From NCBI GenBank assembly GCA_905210435.1, contig CAJLWO010000034.1:1-29147 (forward strand): a stretch of DNA of 29,147 bases, in the 5' to 3' direction. Below the pieces are notes generated by a model. That model was not told the origin of the DNA, did not search any database, and saw nothing but the letters and a program-made list of their open reading frames with translations. This document shows positions 15,229 through 24,335 of this stretch, one piece after another. Position 1 is the first letter of the stretch. Each line of letters starts with the position of its first letter. A program made the translations under genes and the position numbers. This stretch comes from an uncultured Bacteroidales bacterium (GTDB lineage: Bacteria; Bacteroidota; Bacteroidia; Bacteroidales; Muribaculaceae).

Positions 15229-18054
15229 CTACCTCACTGCGATTTTGGCGGTGGTGCGGGAACCGTTGTCGAGGGTTGCCGATACTATGTAGATACCGGG
15301 GGTAAGGTGCGAGAGGTCGTGGGTGTCGCGGGCTATGAGTGTGCCGGAGGGGGCGTAGAGTTCAACCGTGGATACCTCGTGACCGTCAGCAGCTACCACG
15401 CGGAGCTGTCGGCCTTCAAGCCATATTGCGGCAGTGGTTTTGGCTGCCTCTATGGCTTCTACGGATGTCACATCGCCTATCGCCACTGTCTTTGCATAGG
15501 CGGCATGATTGCCGAGGGGGGTAGTCTTTGAGCTTGAGGGACCGGCCTCGGCGATTATCATGTAGATGCCGTCCTCAAGCGACGCCGCGGGGCGGTAGTT
15601 GCCTGAAATGGCGACAGGCTCGCCCAATACGAATTCCGTGCGCTGCATCGTCACAATCTCCCCGTTTTTGTTATTAAGCTGTCGCACGCGCAGGTATATC
15701 GAGTTGGTTACCGTCTGACGTGCGACGGCTTCAAGGCTGAACGACACGCGCTCCCCCTTACCGATCTTATCGGGGAACTCAAACGCCGTCACATCGGCAA
15801 CGATATTTTCCGACGGATCGACAGTGATGACAAGCGGTTCGCCCGACATCATAGCTATGGGCATCTCGCTGTAATCATCGCCTATCTGCACGAAATCAAC
15901 CGTGTAAGTACCGGGATCATGCGGCACCTGACGCGCGAATGTCACCGATACCGCACTGCCGCCGCTGAATGTCGCTTCTGCCATGACGAGCGGGGAAGCC
16001 TGTCCCGTAGCAGTGTTGGTCAGGCGCGCAAGCACTTTGGCCGTACCCGGCACTCCGGCATTGCGGAAAGTTCCGGTGATATAGACGAACTCGCCCTGCG
16101 CCAGACGGTCGGCGACTGCAGCCGAACTGTTGTTGACCTGCCATGTCGGAGTGGCTGCGAGACGCAATACCGGAGCCGTCGGCGTGTCAAGCACATTGAC
16201 GACCGTAGGCTCATGCCCGTTGAGCGCGAAGGGATACTCCTTGCCATTGTCGATGACAAGAGCCTCCACACGATATTTGCCAGCGGGAATCTGCGTGCTG
16301 ACAGGGAACGTGATATCGACAGTTTCGATACTTTGGTTGTAGATATGCACATTGAAATCCGCCTCCGACTTCACCGAAGGATTGTCAACGTTGACCAGAC
16401 GTATCGTGATTGTGGAAATATCGTAATCGCCTGTACGGTTCTCCATCGCGAATGAAGCGCGCCCGTAACCGCCGGCATACATATCGCCGTCAGTCTCTAT
16501 GGCCGAATGCAGCACGACATCGGGATACGGCGTATGCTTCTCGCCGAGAATGATATTTCCATCCGCTACGGAAGCGTATACACGCGAAGGCAACCCGTTG
16601 GAATGGCGCAGTATATGCCATCCTGCCTCATCGGCTCCCTTGTAGACCAGACGCAGTTCGTAGCCCGTCCCGTCGGCTACACCGGCAACAGTCGATGCCA
16701 CGTTGCTGAGACTTACGAGCTTTGAACCTGAATGCCCGTTACTGAAACCGCCGAGCGACAGGTTGTCGCCTCCGAGCACGGCCACGATTTCGCCATCCTT
16801 CACAAGCGCACCCTCGATGCGGCCGTCAAACTGCTCCACATCGATATTGCCCACAAAACTCATCATCGAGAAAGTGCCGCCGAACGGACCGTCGACACTC
16901 AGCCGTGACTCCCCGTAGAGCGCATAGTCGCGTACCGAACCGGCCTGCGCGGGACGTATGCCGGTCACCATATCCTGGCTCAGGTTGTATCCGCCGGCAC
17001 CTCCGCCTTCGCCGAGCGACGACGGGTCGAGGTGATTGATGCGGAAATATCCGTTGGAGTTCCCGTACCAGCCCCAGTTGACGTGTACGAAATCCTGCGA
17101 GTCATATCCGTCGAGCACGAATGCGTGGCCGCCCGTGCCCTTGTCGCTCGTGCCGCCGTAGAACACGGGGCGTCCCTGCGACAGTTCATCCTTGATTATC
17201 GACATCCATTCCGAAGTGGAATAATAATCACGCATGTGGCCGCGCACGCCGGCATCATATCCGAAATATGTGCGCAGGGCGTATGGCACGAGCATGTCAT
17301 AGGCACCGCTGCCCGATGCCTCATACTGCATCTCGACAGCCACGCCGAAATGTGCCGCGAGTGTCGAATATGCCTGTATCTGCTCGCTCGTGGCAAGCTG
17401 CGGCACCTTGGCCGGCATCAGCGACCATTTATATTCCGTATTGCCGAAATCGGCGGTAAGAGTGTTTTTCGACAGCGGATCGGTATAGGTCTTTGTGCCT
17501 GTACCTTTCTCCGGATAGCTGTGGTAGCGCATGATTTGTGTTGCCGCACACGCCACGCAACCCGTGTAGAAATGTGTCGTTCCGGTCGATATCGGTGTCA
17601 GGGAGTTGAACGGAGCGTCCTGCCCCCAGGCGATATTCCCCAAAAGCGGTTCAACCACTGCCGCCGGCACTGATGTCATCGGCGTGCACGCGCCTTCTTC
17701 TCCGTCGGCAATCGCATCGTAAGCCGTAGCATACAGGCCGAGCAGCCCCGTAAGTCCTTCGGGAGCCGACGTCAGGTCAATGGCGCCGGAATAGCTGTAA
17801 GCTAAAATTTCGCCGAAACGGTCGTCACCCGACACTATCACAAATCCGCCATCCTCGCAATTATAGATATAATACGGGAGCGCGGCGCGATTGTCGGCAG
17901 CCGTCCCGGGAGCTTTTTTCATCCGGGGCACGCCGAAAGTCTTACCGGCCATAAATCCGGCAGCGATACCTTCGGCCTCCGACGGCATAATGGTTTTGGC
18001 ATCAGCTCCTGACACCAATCCGAAAGCCAATAATAAATAAAAAAGTTTTTTCAT
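15229..18054 (-). CDS. Secreted C10-family (streptopain-like) cysteine protease with possible type IX secretion tail
   Basis: The 941-aa protein starts with a signal peptide (about 1-19), then a Spi/propeptide-like region (about 20-110, YYIYNCEDGGFVIVSGDDRFGEILAYS). The peptidase domain spans about 130-370: catalytic Cys166 in YTGCVACAATQIMRYH, His310 in GGHAFVLDGYD, and the HVNWGWYG motif. A long C-terminal half (about 375-860) looks like repeated beta-sandwich domains. The last 75 residues (VELYAPSGTLIARDTHDLSHLTPGIYIVSATLDNG..) resemble T9SS type A sorting domains. It is probably exported, self-processed and cell-surface or extracellular, acting on host or dietary proteins. It follows an FN3 protein with a similar tail; a REPIN separates them. 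Confidence 0.9.
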   Translation of the reverse strand: MKKLFYLLLAFGLVSGADAKTIMPSEAEGIAAGFMAGKTFGVPRMKKAPGTAADNRAALPYYIYNCEDGGFVIVSGDDRFGEILAYSYSGAIDLTSAPEGLTGLLGLYATAYDAIADGEEGACTPMTSVPAAVVEPLLGNIAWGQDAPFNSLTPISTGTTHFYTGCVACAATQIMRYHSYPEKGTGTKTYTDPLSKNTLTADFGNTEYKWSLMPAKVPQLATSEQIQAYSTLAAHFGVAVEMQYEASGSGAYDMLVPYALRTYFGYDAGVRGHMRDYYSTSEWMSIIKDELSQGRPVFYGGTSDKGTGGHAFVLDGYDSQDFVHVNWGWYGNSNGYFRINHLDPSSLGEGGGAGGYNLSQDMVTGIRPAQAGSVRDYALYGESRLSVDGPFGGTFSMMSFVGNIDVEQFDGRIEGALVKDGEIVAVLGGDNLSLGGFSNGHSGSKLVSLSNVASTVAGVADGTGYELRLVYKGADEAGWHILRHSNGLPSRVYASVADGNIILGEKHTPYPDVVLHSAIETDGDMYAGGYGRASFAMENRTGDYDISTITIRLVNVDNPSVKSEADFNVHIYNQSIETVDITFPVSTQIPAGKYRVEALVIDNGKEYPFALNGHEPTVVNVLDTPTAPVLRLAATPTWQVNNSSAAVADRLAQGEFVYITGTFRNAGVPGTAKVLARLTNTATGQASPLVMAEATFSGGSAVSVTFARQVPHDPGTYTVDFVQIGDDYSEMPIAMMSGEPLVITVDPSENIVADVTAFEFPDKIGKGERVSFSLEAVARQTVTNSIYLRVRQLNNKNGEIVTMQRTEFVLGEPVAISGNYRPAASLEDGIYMIIAEAGPSSSKTTPLGNHAAYAKTVAIGDVTSVEAIEAAKTTAAIWLEGRQLRVVAADGHEVSTVELYAPSGTLIARDTHDLSHLTPGIYIVSATLDNGSRTTAKIAVR

Positions 18055-18068
18055 GATTCTAAATACTT

Positions 18069-18149
18069 GTAGGGACGTGATTTATCACGTCCGCGTCCGG
18101 ATGGCCAAATACCACCGGCTGATGCGGACGCGATAAATCGCGTCCCTAC
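18069..18149. repeat. REPIN-like inverted pair (GGACGTGA/GGACGCGA-type stems)
   Basis: 81 bp from GTAG to CTAC. The left half is GTAG plus GGACGTGA-TTTA-TCACGTCC (perfect). The right half is GGACGCGATAAATCGCGTCC plus CTAC; its stem is also perfect. The T-A change in the left stem and C-G in the right are each compensated within their own hairpin. It lies between the two secreted-protein genes. Confidence 0.85.
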
Positions 18150-18158
18150 TGTCTGAAA

Positions 18159-20030
18159 TTAAAGGATTACTTTGGCAACAACGGTGCCGGCCTTGACGAT
18201 TGCCACGCCGGTAGCGTTGACACTGAGTGTATTTACACCTGCAACAACAGCCTCGGATGCAATCTTGCGGCCCGCAAGGTCATACACCTCAACTACGGTG
18301 TCGTCTGCGGCAGTCACCTCAATCACGCCGTTACCGAGCGACTTGACTGCGACCGCAGCCTCAGTTCCGGCAACGACATTCTCAACGCCCGAGAAATTAG
18401 CAATCAGCACCTCGTCGCTCGGGTCGGAATAAACATCAGCAACACTTCCGCTGACTACAGTTTTTGCAGCTGCCGTAACGGTGATATAATAGGATATATT
18501 ATCCTCCTTGGCAACAGTACCCGAATAGGTATTATCTGCGGTTTCTGCAGTAGCGTAAGTAGATGTGGATACATAACCGGCCGGCTTAACCTGCTGAATG
18601 GCTATATTGTCAAACAGATATTTTGAAGCGGCATCTTCGTCGCAACCATAGATTTTCACTTTGGAAGCGGCAGTACCGCCGGTAAGTTCAAGAGTATATT
18701 CCTTAAATCCGGCATTGTCGATAGTAAGCACGACAGGATCGGTGAGATTGCCTTCGGCATCTTCAAGAGACAGCTTGACGGAGCCTGCAGCTACAAAGCC
18801 TGCATAATTGGCGGCACCGGCTGTGATAACTACAGTAACTTTGCCATCGTTGTCACCAAGGTCAAGAGCCGGGGTGGCAAGATAGGGATTATCCATAAAA
18901 GGATAAAGGCCTAACGCCCCTTCGATGTAACACAACTCATCGCCTGTCCAGCCTTCTTCCTGGAGCAAAGCGAGGTCGCGTTCAGAGGCGAACTCAACTT
19001 TGTCGACCGTGCCGGTAGTAAAACAGTCGAAGTTCTCTTCAAGCACATCGATATTGCCTGTCTCGGCAAGAGTATTGCGGCTAAGCACTTTCACGAAATA
19101 GTTTTCAGCGTCGGCCACAGCTTCCCATGAAGCGGTATAGCTGCCGTCGGTCGATACCGACACGCTGACCTTGGGCTTGTCGAGCGACGAGATGACTTTG
19201 ACAACCTCAATCTCCTCCGAATCGGAAGAAACGCCATCTTCATTAGCTGCGCGAACAACATAGTAGTAAGTAGTACCCGGATTCAGGCCTTCCACTTTAT
19301 ATGTCACGTATGTAGCAGTGGTCGAAGCCGGCGTCACCTCCTGATTGTCAAGGAACATCACTTTTTCATCAGCCGCATTATAGCTGTATACATCAAGATA
19401 ATACTTGGTGGCACCGCTGACAGCTTTCCAACGTGCGGTAAACGACTCGCCGTTGGCATCTGAGGGAAGATACGGTGTAGGCACACCGAGGAATTCCTTA
19501 CCCTGCTCTATCTTTATGCTCTTGACAAAAATGCCGTCGGCCACAAGAAACGGACCGAATACCGCTTTATTGGAATAAGATGAGGCTGAAGTAGGTGTAA
19601 CGACGTATTCCACCGTAGTCCAGTCATCTGTATAGACCTCGGCATTCATTTTGGTGCCGTAAGCCGAGCCCCAGGCAAGCTGAACGATACCCATATTGGT
19701 CTTGTTGAGTTTTACCGCCATCGTCACTTTGATAGCGCCGTTGGTGGTTGACACGTTTGTAAGACCTGCGGTAGAAACCGTCGCACCATCGCCTATAAAA
19801 AGCGAGCCGCCTGCTTGACCTACTTTGGTTGCCGACGAAAGTGACCAGCCGGTAAATCCAAGATTGGAAAAGTCAAACGTATATCTGAACATCTGGGGTT
19901 CGGCCTCAGTACCTGCGGTACATGTTTCCGAGAAGTCTACATCAAGTAATACTGTAGGCTCGGCTACGGCGGAGCCGGAGGCGAGCACGATGGCAGCTGC
20001 CATCGTCGCGTTGCGTAAAAATCTTTTCAT
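18159..20030 (-). CDS. Secreted fibronectin type III-domain protein with possible type IX secretion tail
   Basis: The 623-aa product begins with a signal peptide (MKRFLRNATMAAAIVLASGSAVA). Residues about 25-185 form a beta-rich carbohydrate-binding-like or jelly-roll-like domain. Then come one or two FN3 repeats (about 190-285, ATKYYLDVYSYN...GLNPGTTYYYVVRAANEDGVSSDSEEIEV, and a second start at about 288 SVSVSTDGSYTASWEAVADAENYFVKV). A second jelly-roll-like section (about 330-480) follows. The last 70 residues (VVEVYDLAGRKIASEAVVAGVNTLSVNATGVAIVKAGTVVAKVIL) match the T9SS type A sorting-domain pattern. No catalytic site is recognisable; an adhesin or scaffold role is inference. Confidence 0.8.
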   Translation of the reverse strand: MKRFLRNATMAAAIVLASGSAVAEPTVLLDVDFSETCTAGTEAEPQMFRYTFDFSNLGFTGWSLSSATKVGQAGGSLFIGDGATVSTAGLTNVSTTNGAIKVTMAVKLNKTNMGIVQLAWGSAYGTKMNAEVYTDDWTTVEYVVTPTSASSYSNKAVFGPFLVADGIFVKSIKIEQGKEFLGVPTPYLPSDANGESFTARWKAVSGATKYYLDVYSYNAADEKVMFLDNQEVTPASTTATYVTYKVEGLNPGTTYYYVVRAANEDGVSSDSEEIEVVKVISSLDKPKVSVSVSTDGSYTASWEAVADAENYFVKVLSRNTLAETGNIDVLEENFDCFTTGTVDKVEFASERDLALLQEEGWTGDELCYIEGALGLYPFMDNPYLATPALDLGDNDGKVTVVITAGAANYAGFVAAGSVKLSLEDAEGNLTDPVVLTIDNAGFKEYTLELTGGTAASKVKIYGCDEDAASKYLFDNIAIQQVKPAGYVSTSTYATAETADNTYSGTVAKEDNISYYITVTAAAKTVVSGSVADVYSDPSDEVLIANFSGVENVVAGTEAAVAVKSLGNGVIEVTAADDTVVEVYDLAGRKIASEAVVAGVNTLSVNATGVAIVKAGTVVAKVIL

Positions 20031-20114
20031 GCGTTTTGATTATATAAATAATAATTGGTTTGTCGGGAACGTCGCCATACGCGATGACAAAAGCGCATTA
20101 TGGCATTTAAACTG

Positions 20115-20146
20115 CAAATTAACTGATTTTTTATCATTTATACAAA
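20115..20146 (-). promoter_or_regulatory. Promoter of the FN3-protein gene
   Basis: On the minus strand TTTG (20146-20143), a 20-nt spacer and TTAATTTG (20122-20115) resemble the Bacteroidota consensus with one mismatch at the -7 element. It lies 85 bp before the start codon in the 169-bp gap to the MATE gene, which otherwise shows nothing. The C10 peptidase may be read through from this promoter. Confidence 0.5.
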
Positions 20147-20199
20147 TACGCCGCATCGATTTTGTATTAAATTTGCATAATATACCGCCAAAATGTAAT

Positions 20200-21483
20200 T
20201 TAATTTTTTCGAAGATAGAATACAGTCTGCACCGCGCCTCTCACGGCTAGGTAAAGTATGAAAGCGAGCCACAGCGCATGATTGCCAAGCGAGGAATAAA
20301 GCGTCAGATACACAGTGAAAAACACCACCATCGCCACGGCCATCGACAGCAGCATCTGGCGTGTGCGCGTCTCACCGATAAACACGCCGTCCCAAATGAA
20401 TGCCGTCACGCCGGCAAGCGGCACCGACACACCCCACCACAGATACTCCTGCGCCATCGCCACGACCGAAGCCTCCGTGCTCAGCAGCCCCAATATCTCC
20501 CGGCCGAAAAGCGCATACACTACAGTAAAAGCAATCGACACCCCTCCCCCGATAACAAACAGGCGTCTTACCACCGCATGCTTCGTCCTGACATCGCCGG
20601 CACCCGTCAGCTTCCCGGCCAAAGCCTCGCCTGCGAACGCAAACCCGTCCATCATATACGAGAACAGGATGAACAGCTGCATAAGCAGCGCATTGACAGC
20701 TAACACTATGTCGCCCTGTCCGGCACCCGCACGGGTGAACCATACCGTCACAGCCACAAGGCACAGCGTACGGAGGAAAATATCAACATTGACCGAAAAG
20801 AACCGTTTAAGCCGTCCGGCCTCAAAAAGCCTCCGCAACTCGCCGATACGCGGCCTGTAACGCCTTATCATCATGCATCCCGCCGCAAATCCCGTCCACT
20901 GGGCTATCAGCGACCCGGTGGCCACACCGGTTATTCCCATCCGCGCCACATAGACGAGCATCAGACTCGCCGCGATATTCACCACATTGATAATCAACGA
21001 AGTCCACATGGCAAGCCGACTATTCTGCACCCCAATCATCCAGCCGTTGAGCACATAAAGTCCCATCGTGGCCGGAGCGCCGTATATGAGTATGTCAAAG
21101 TACCGTGCGGCAAGAGCTGAAGCCGTGGCATCACCCCCGAAAAAATACAGCATCACGCGGCACACCGGCACCTGAAGCGCGATAAGCGACACCCCGATGA
21201 GCATGGCCACCGACATGGCCCGGAAGAGCGCAGCATCGCGTTCAGCGATGTCGCCCGCGCCGACAGCCTGCGCCGTCATTCCCGACGTACCCATACGCAG
21301 AAAAGCGAACACCCAGTATATCATGGAAAACACCGTACCGCCAAGCGCTATGGCCGCCATATATGCGGGACTCCCCATGTGCCCCACAATAGCCATATCC
21401 ACCAGCCCCAGCAGCGGCGTAGTGATATTTGCCACTATCGACGGCACGGCTATCGACAATATGTCACGGTCAATTTTTCGCAT
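20200..21483 (-). CDS. MATE-family multidrug/toxic-compound exporter
   Basis: The 427-aa inner-membrane protein has about 12 hydrophobic segments. Its N-terminus RDILSIAVPSIVANITTPLLGLVDMAIVGHMGS is the hallmark of the DinF-like branch of MATE transporters, which use Na+ or H+ gradients to export cationic drugs or metabolites. Internal repetition of the two halves is visible (second half begins about 235, DIFLRTLCLVAVTVWFT). It follows the OPT transporter on the same strand, with a 113-bp gap almost filled by a REP-like pair, so co-transcription is possible. The substrate is unknown. Confidence 0.92.
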   Translation of the reverse strand: MRKIDRDILSIAVPSIVANITTPLLGLVDMAIVGHMGSPAYMAAIALGGTVFSMIYWVFAFLRMGTSGMTAQAVGAGDIAERDAALFRAMSVAMLIGVSLIALQVPVCRVMLYFFGGDATASALAARYFDILIYGAPATMGLYVLNGWMIGVQNSRLAMWTSLIINVVNIAASLMLVYVARMGITGVATGSLIAQWTGFAAGCMMIRRYRPRIGELRRLFEAGRLKRFFSVNVDIFLRTLCLVAVTVWFTRAGAGQGDIVLAVNALLMQLFILFSYMMDGFAFAGEALAGKLTGAGDVRTKHAVVRRLFVIGGGVSIAFTVVYALFGREILGLLSTEASVVAMAQEYLWWGVSVPLAGVTAFIWDGVFIGETRTRQMLLSMAVAMVVFFTVYLTLYSSLGNHALWLAFILYLAVRGAVQTVFYLRKN

Positions 21484-21492
21484 CTGTCCTAT

Positions 21493-21569
21493 AGGAGCGG
21501 GGGCGTCTCGCCCCCGTGGTATTATTCTCCAACATTGAAATTACCCCGGGAGCGGGACGCCCTGCCCCA
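21493..21569. repeat. REP-like inverted pair, one half degenerate
   Basis: The left half has a perfect CGGGGGCG-TCT-CGCCCCCG hairpin (21498-21516). The right half (21545-21569) is the expected inverted partner but decayed, with several substitutions. The spacer GTGGTATTATTC...TTGAAATTACC corresponds to the spacer of the intact pair at 27427-27513. It lies 10 bp upstream of the MATE start codon. Confidence 0.7.
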
Positions 21570-21596
21570 TTATTTACTTGTATTAAAAATCAATAA

Positions 21597-23654
21597 TTAC
21601 TGCTTCTTTGCCATTGTGGCGCCTTTGTAGAGGAATACTATGATTGCAGCGTATGCCACAAGACCGAGTATCTGCGATGTCATGTCCATACCGCTGCCGG
21701 GCATCGGCACACCGCACATGATTGATATCGCCGCAAATACGCCAAACAGCGCGCCGCCGGCTATGAATCCCGATGCGATAAGCGTACCGCGGTCGTTGCG
21801 CGCACGGCTTACCTCCGGATCTTTCGACGAACGTTTCACGAAATAGCTGATGGCACCGCCCACAAGCATAGGCACGTTCAGGGGCAGCGGAATAAACATG
21901 CCGAGACAGAACGCCAGCGCCGGCACGCCGAGCCAGTTGAGCAGAAGCGCGAGCACCGCGCCCACGATATAGAGTATCCAGGGAGTGTCGCCCCCCATCA
22001 TAAGAGGCTCGATGACATTGGCCATAGCATTGGCCTGCGGAGCCACGAGAGCGTTCTCTCCCGAGAAACCGTACACTTTGTTGAGCACCAGTATCACACC
22101 GCCCACGGTAGCGGCAGCCACCAGTGTGCCGAGAAATTTCCATGACTCCTGTTTGCGGGGTGTCGAACCGAGCCAGTAGCCTACCTTGAGGTCAGTCACG
22201 AAACCGCCCGCCATCGAAAGCGCCGTACACACCACGCCGCCGATTACCATCGAAGCGACAATACCCTTGGTGCCGCTGAGTCCGATACCCACGAAGATGG
22301 CCGAAGCGATGATGAGCGTCATAAGCGTCATGCCCGACACGGGGTTTGAACCGACGATAGCGATAGCGTTTGCCGCAACGGTGGTGAACAGGAACGCTAT
22401 CAGCGTGACCACAATCCATGCCACAAAAGCCTGCCACAACGAGTTGATTACACCGAAATAGAAGAATATCAGCACAGCCACAAGAGCGATTGCGATGAAG
22501 AACACCACATGCTTCATCGAGATGTCAAGCTGCCAGCGCACGGGTTTTTCCGATTTCTCTCCCCCTTTGAATTCGCGGCCGGCAAGACCGACGGCCTGAC
22601 GTATGATAGGCCATGACTTGACTATGCCGATGATACCCGCCATAGCGATACCGCCGATACCTATCATGCGCGCGGTGCTCGAGAATATCTCGTCGGGAGC
22701 CATCATCTGCATCTGTATGCTGCCGTATGTACCGAGCAGGGGTATTATCACCCACCACACGAAGATTGAACCGGCAAATATTACGAAAGCGTATTTCAGA
22801 CCTACGATATAACCCAAGCCGAGCACGGCCGCACCCGTGTTGCATGAGAACACGAGCTTGAATTTGGCCGCGAGCGCCTGTCCCCAGCCGTAGGCCGTGG
22901 TGGTCACCGTCTCGGCCCAGCAGCCGAACGTAGCTACAAGATAATCGTAGATACCTCCCACGAGCGACGCAATGACAAGCGTCTTGGCCTGACCGCTGCC
23001 CGCTCCCGACTGTCCGGAAGCAAGCACCTGCGTGGTCGCCGTAGCTTCGGGGAAGGGGTATTTGCCGTGCATATCCTTTACGAAATATTTGCGGAAAGGA
23101 ATGAAGAACAGTATGCCCAGCACACCGCCGAACAGCGAACTGAGGAATATCTGGAAGAAGTTGACCGTAATCTCGGGATATTTGGCCTGAAGTATGTAGA
23201 GCGCCGGAAGGGTGAAAATGGCACCCGCCACGATTACGCCGGAACAGGCACCGATTGACTGGATTATGACATTCTGCCCTAAAGCGTTCTTTTTCTTCAA
23301 CGCGCCCGAAAGACCTACGGCAATGATGGCGATAGGAATAGCGGCCTCAAACACCTGACCCACCTTAAGCCCTAAGTAGGCAGCGGCGGCCGAGAAGATA
23401 ACCGCCAGCACCAGACCGAGGGTCACGGAATAGGGAGTGACCTCGCTGTACTGTCGCGCCGGATGCATCATCGGGCGGTACTGCTCGTCCTTGCCAAGTT
23501 CGGTAAAGGCGTTTTCGGGTAGCATGGTCGGGTCGGCATCAGCATAGCCGGCACCCTGACCGGCAGCGCCATTGTCGACAACCGATTCCGTTGCCTTGAA
23601 ATTTTTGTGGGGTATGCTCTCAGGCATCACTCCCCTCTTGTCGGTTTGTTTCAT
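21597..23654 (-). CDS. OPT-family oligopeptide transporter
   Basis: The 685-aa inner-membrane protein belongs to the oligopeptide transporter family, which carries peptides or metal-peptide complexes with protons. It has a long hydrophilic N-terminus (about 1-70), then 14-16 predicted membrane segments. The family features seen are SAAAAYLGLKVGQVFEAAIPIAI near 90-110, FPEATATTQVLASGQSG (about 200-216) and GSNPVSGMTLMTLIIASAIF (about 435-455). The final segment ends in a short basic tail GATMAKKQ. The ATG at 23654 gives a conventional start. Substrate is not predictable from the sequence. Confidence 0.92.
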   Translation of the reverse strand: MKQTDKRGVMPESIPHKNFKATESVVDNGAAGQGAGYADADPTMLPENAFTELGKDEQYRPMMHPARQYSEVTPYSVTLGLVLAVIFSAAAAYLGLKVGQVFEAAIPIAIIAVGLSGALKKKNALGQNVIIQSIGACSGVIVAGAIFTLPALYILQAKYPEITVNFFQIFLSSLFGGVLGILFFIPFRKYFVKDMHGKYPFPEATATTQVLASGQSGAGSGQAKTLVIASLVGGIYDYLVATFGCWAETVTTTAYGWGQALAAKFKLVFSCNTGAAVLGLGYIVGLKYAFVIFAGSIFVWWVIIPLLGTYGSIQMQMMAPDEIFSSTARMIGIGGIAMAGIIGIVKSWPIIRQAVGLAGREFKGGEKSEKPVRWQLDISMKHVVFFIAIALVAVLIFFYFGVINSLWQAFVAWIVVTLIAFLFTTVAANAIAIVGSNPVSGMTLMTLIIASAIFVGIGLSGTKGIVASMVIGGVVCTALSMAGGFVTDLKVGYWLGSTPRKQESWKFLGTLVAAATVGGVILVLNKVYGFSGENALVAPQANAMANVIEPLMMGGDTPWILYIVGAVLALLLNWLGVPALAFCLGMFIPLPLNVPMLVGGAISYFVKRSSKDPEVSRARNDRGTLIASGFIAGGALFGVFAAISIMCGVPMPGSGMDMTSQILGLVAYAAIIVFLYKGATMAKKQ

Positions 23655-23682
23655 CTGCTCAGATTTATTGCAAGTTTTTTTT

Positions 23683-23718
23683 ATGTGATTCCGATTATTA
23701 ATGTGATTCCGATTATTA
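23683..23718. repeat. Perfect 18-bp tandem duplication upstream of the OPT gene
   Basis: ATGTGATTCCGATTATTA occurs twice head to tail without mismatch, 29-64 bp before the OPT start codon. The location suggests a promoter or operator duplication, or a recent replication slip. No other similar copy was seen in the window. Confidence 0.8.
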
Positions 23719-23753
23719 AATAGCCGTCCTTTATCGCTTAAATCAGACAGCCG

Positions 23754-24113
23754 TTATTTCACAGGATTTTCACCTGTCGGCGACGGGCGAGACAGTATAT
23801 CGAAACTGTCGACGAGTATTTCCGTCACGCGGCGTGTTATGGCATTGCGGTCCTGCCACTGTCGCGTACGCAGCTTCCCTTCGACATACAGCTTCGTGCC
23901 GCGGTCAATATACCGCTCGGCAGTCTCAGCTGCTGCGTCCCACATGACTATTTCGTGCCACTCGGTGCGCTGAGGTATCTCGCGGCCGTCGGGCAATCGC
24001 CGCGCCGGCTCATTTGTAGCAAGCGAAAACGAAGCTATCGGACGGTTTTCGATATACCTGACCTCAGGTTTCCGCCCCACATGCCCTACAAGAATTACCT
24101 TATTTACCGACAT
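23754..24113 (-). CDS. ssb: Single-stranded DNA-binding protein
   Basis: The 119-aa protein has the SSB OB-fold from its first residues: MSVNKVILVGHVGRKPEVRY, SFSLATNEP, TEWHEIVMWDAAAETAERYI, GTKLYVEGKLRTRQWQD and RRVTEILVDSFDIL. The C-terminus (SRPSPTGENPVK) is short and lacks the acidic DDDIPF-type tip that SSBs use to bind partner proteins, which suggests an accessory rather than the main replication SSB. The ATG at 24113 is preferred because the family begins MSVNKVILVG; an upstream TTG frame start is unsupported. The OPT gene follows on the same strand about 100 bp later. Confidence 0.9.
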   Translation of the reverse strand: MSVNKVILVGHVGRKPEVRYIENRPIASFSLATNEPARRLPDGREIPQRTEWHEIVMWDAAAETAERYIDRGTKLYVEGKLRTRQWQDRNAITRRVTEILVDSFDILSRPSPTGENPVK

Positions 24114-24149
24114 AAGCACACAATATAACACTATATAAATTTCCGACTA

Positions 24150-24181
24150 CAAATATAACACAAACATTTAAAAGACACAAC
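24150..24181 (-). promoter_or_regulatory. Promoter of the ssb gene
   Basis: On the minus strand TATATTTG (24157-24150) is a perfect -7 element, 37 bp before the ssb start codon. A GTTG about 20 nt further upstream is a partial -33 match. Confidence 0.5.
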
Positions 24182-24201
24182 ATGTCGACAAGGAGGATCA
24201 A

Positions 24202-24287
24202 ACTAAAAATTTAGTGTTAAAAAATGTAAATGCACTTGCAAACTAAAATCTTAGTTGTATATTTGCGACAGGAACTAAAAATTTAGT
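24202..24287 (+). promoter_or_regulatory. Promoter with three BlaI-type operators
   Basis: Three near-identical 14-bp palindromes are present: ACTAAAAATTTAGT (24202-24215), ACTAAAATCTTAGT (24242-24255) and ACTAAAAATTTAGT (24274-24287). They are embedded in a promoter with CTTG (24235-24238), a 19-nt spacer and TATATTTG (24258-24265). The second operator lies between the -33 and -7 elements and the third at the expected transcription start, which is the layout of a directly repressed promoter. The first lies upstream, towards ssb. Confidence 0.8.
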
Positions 24288-24335
24288 TTAATCGAATAAG
24301 TAAACGAGTCAAATTGAAATCAAGCACTTAAAGAG

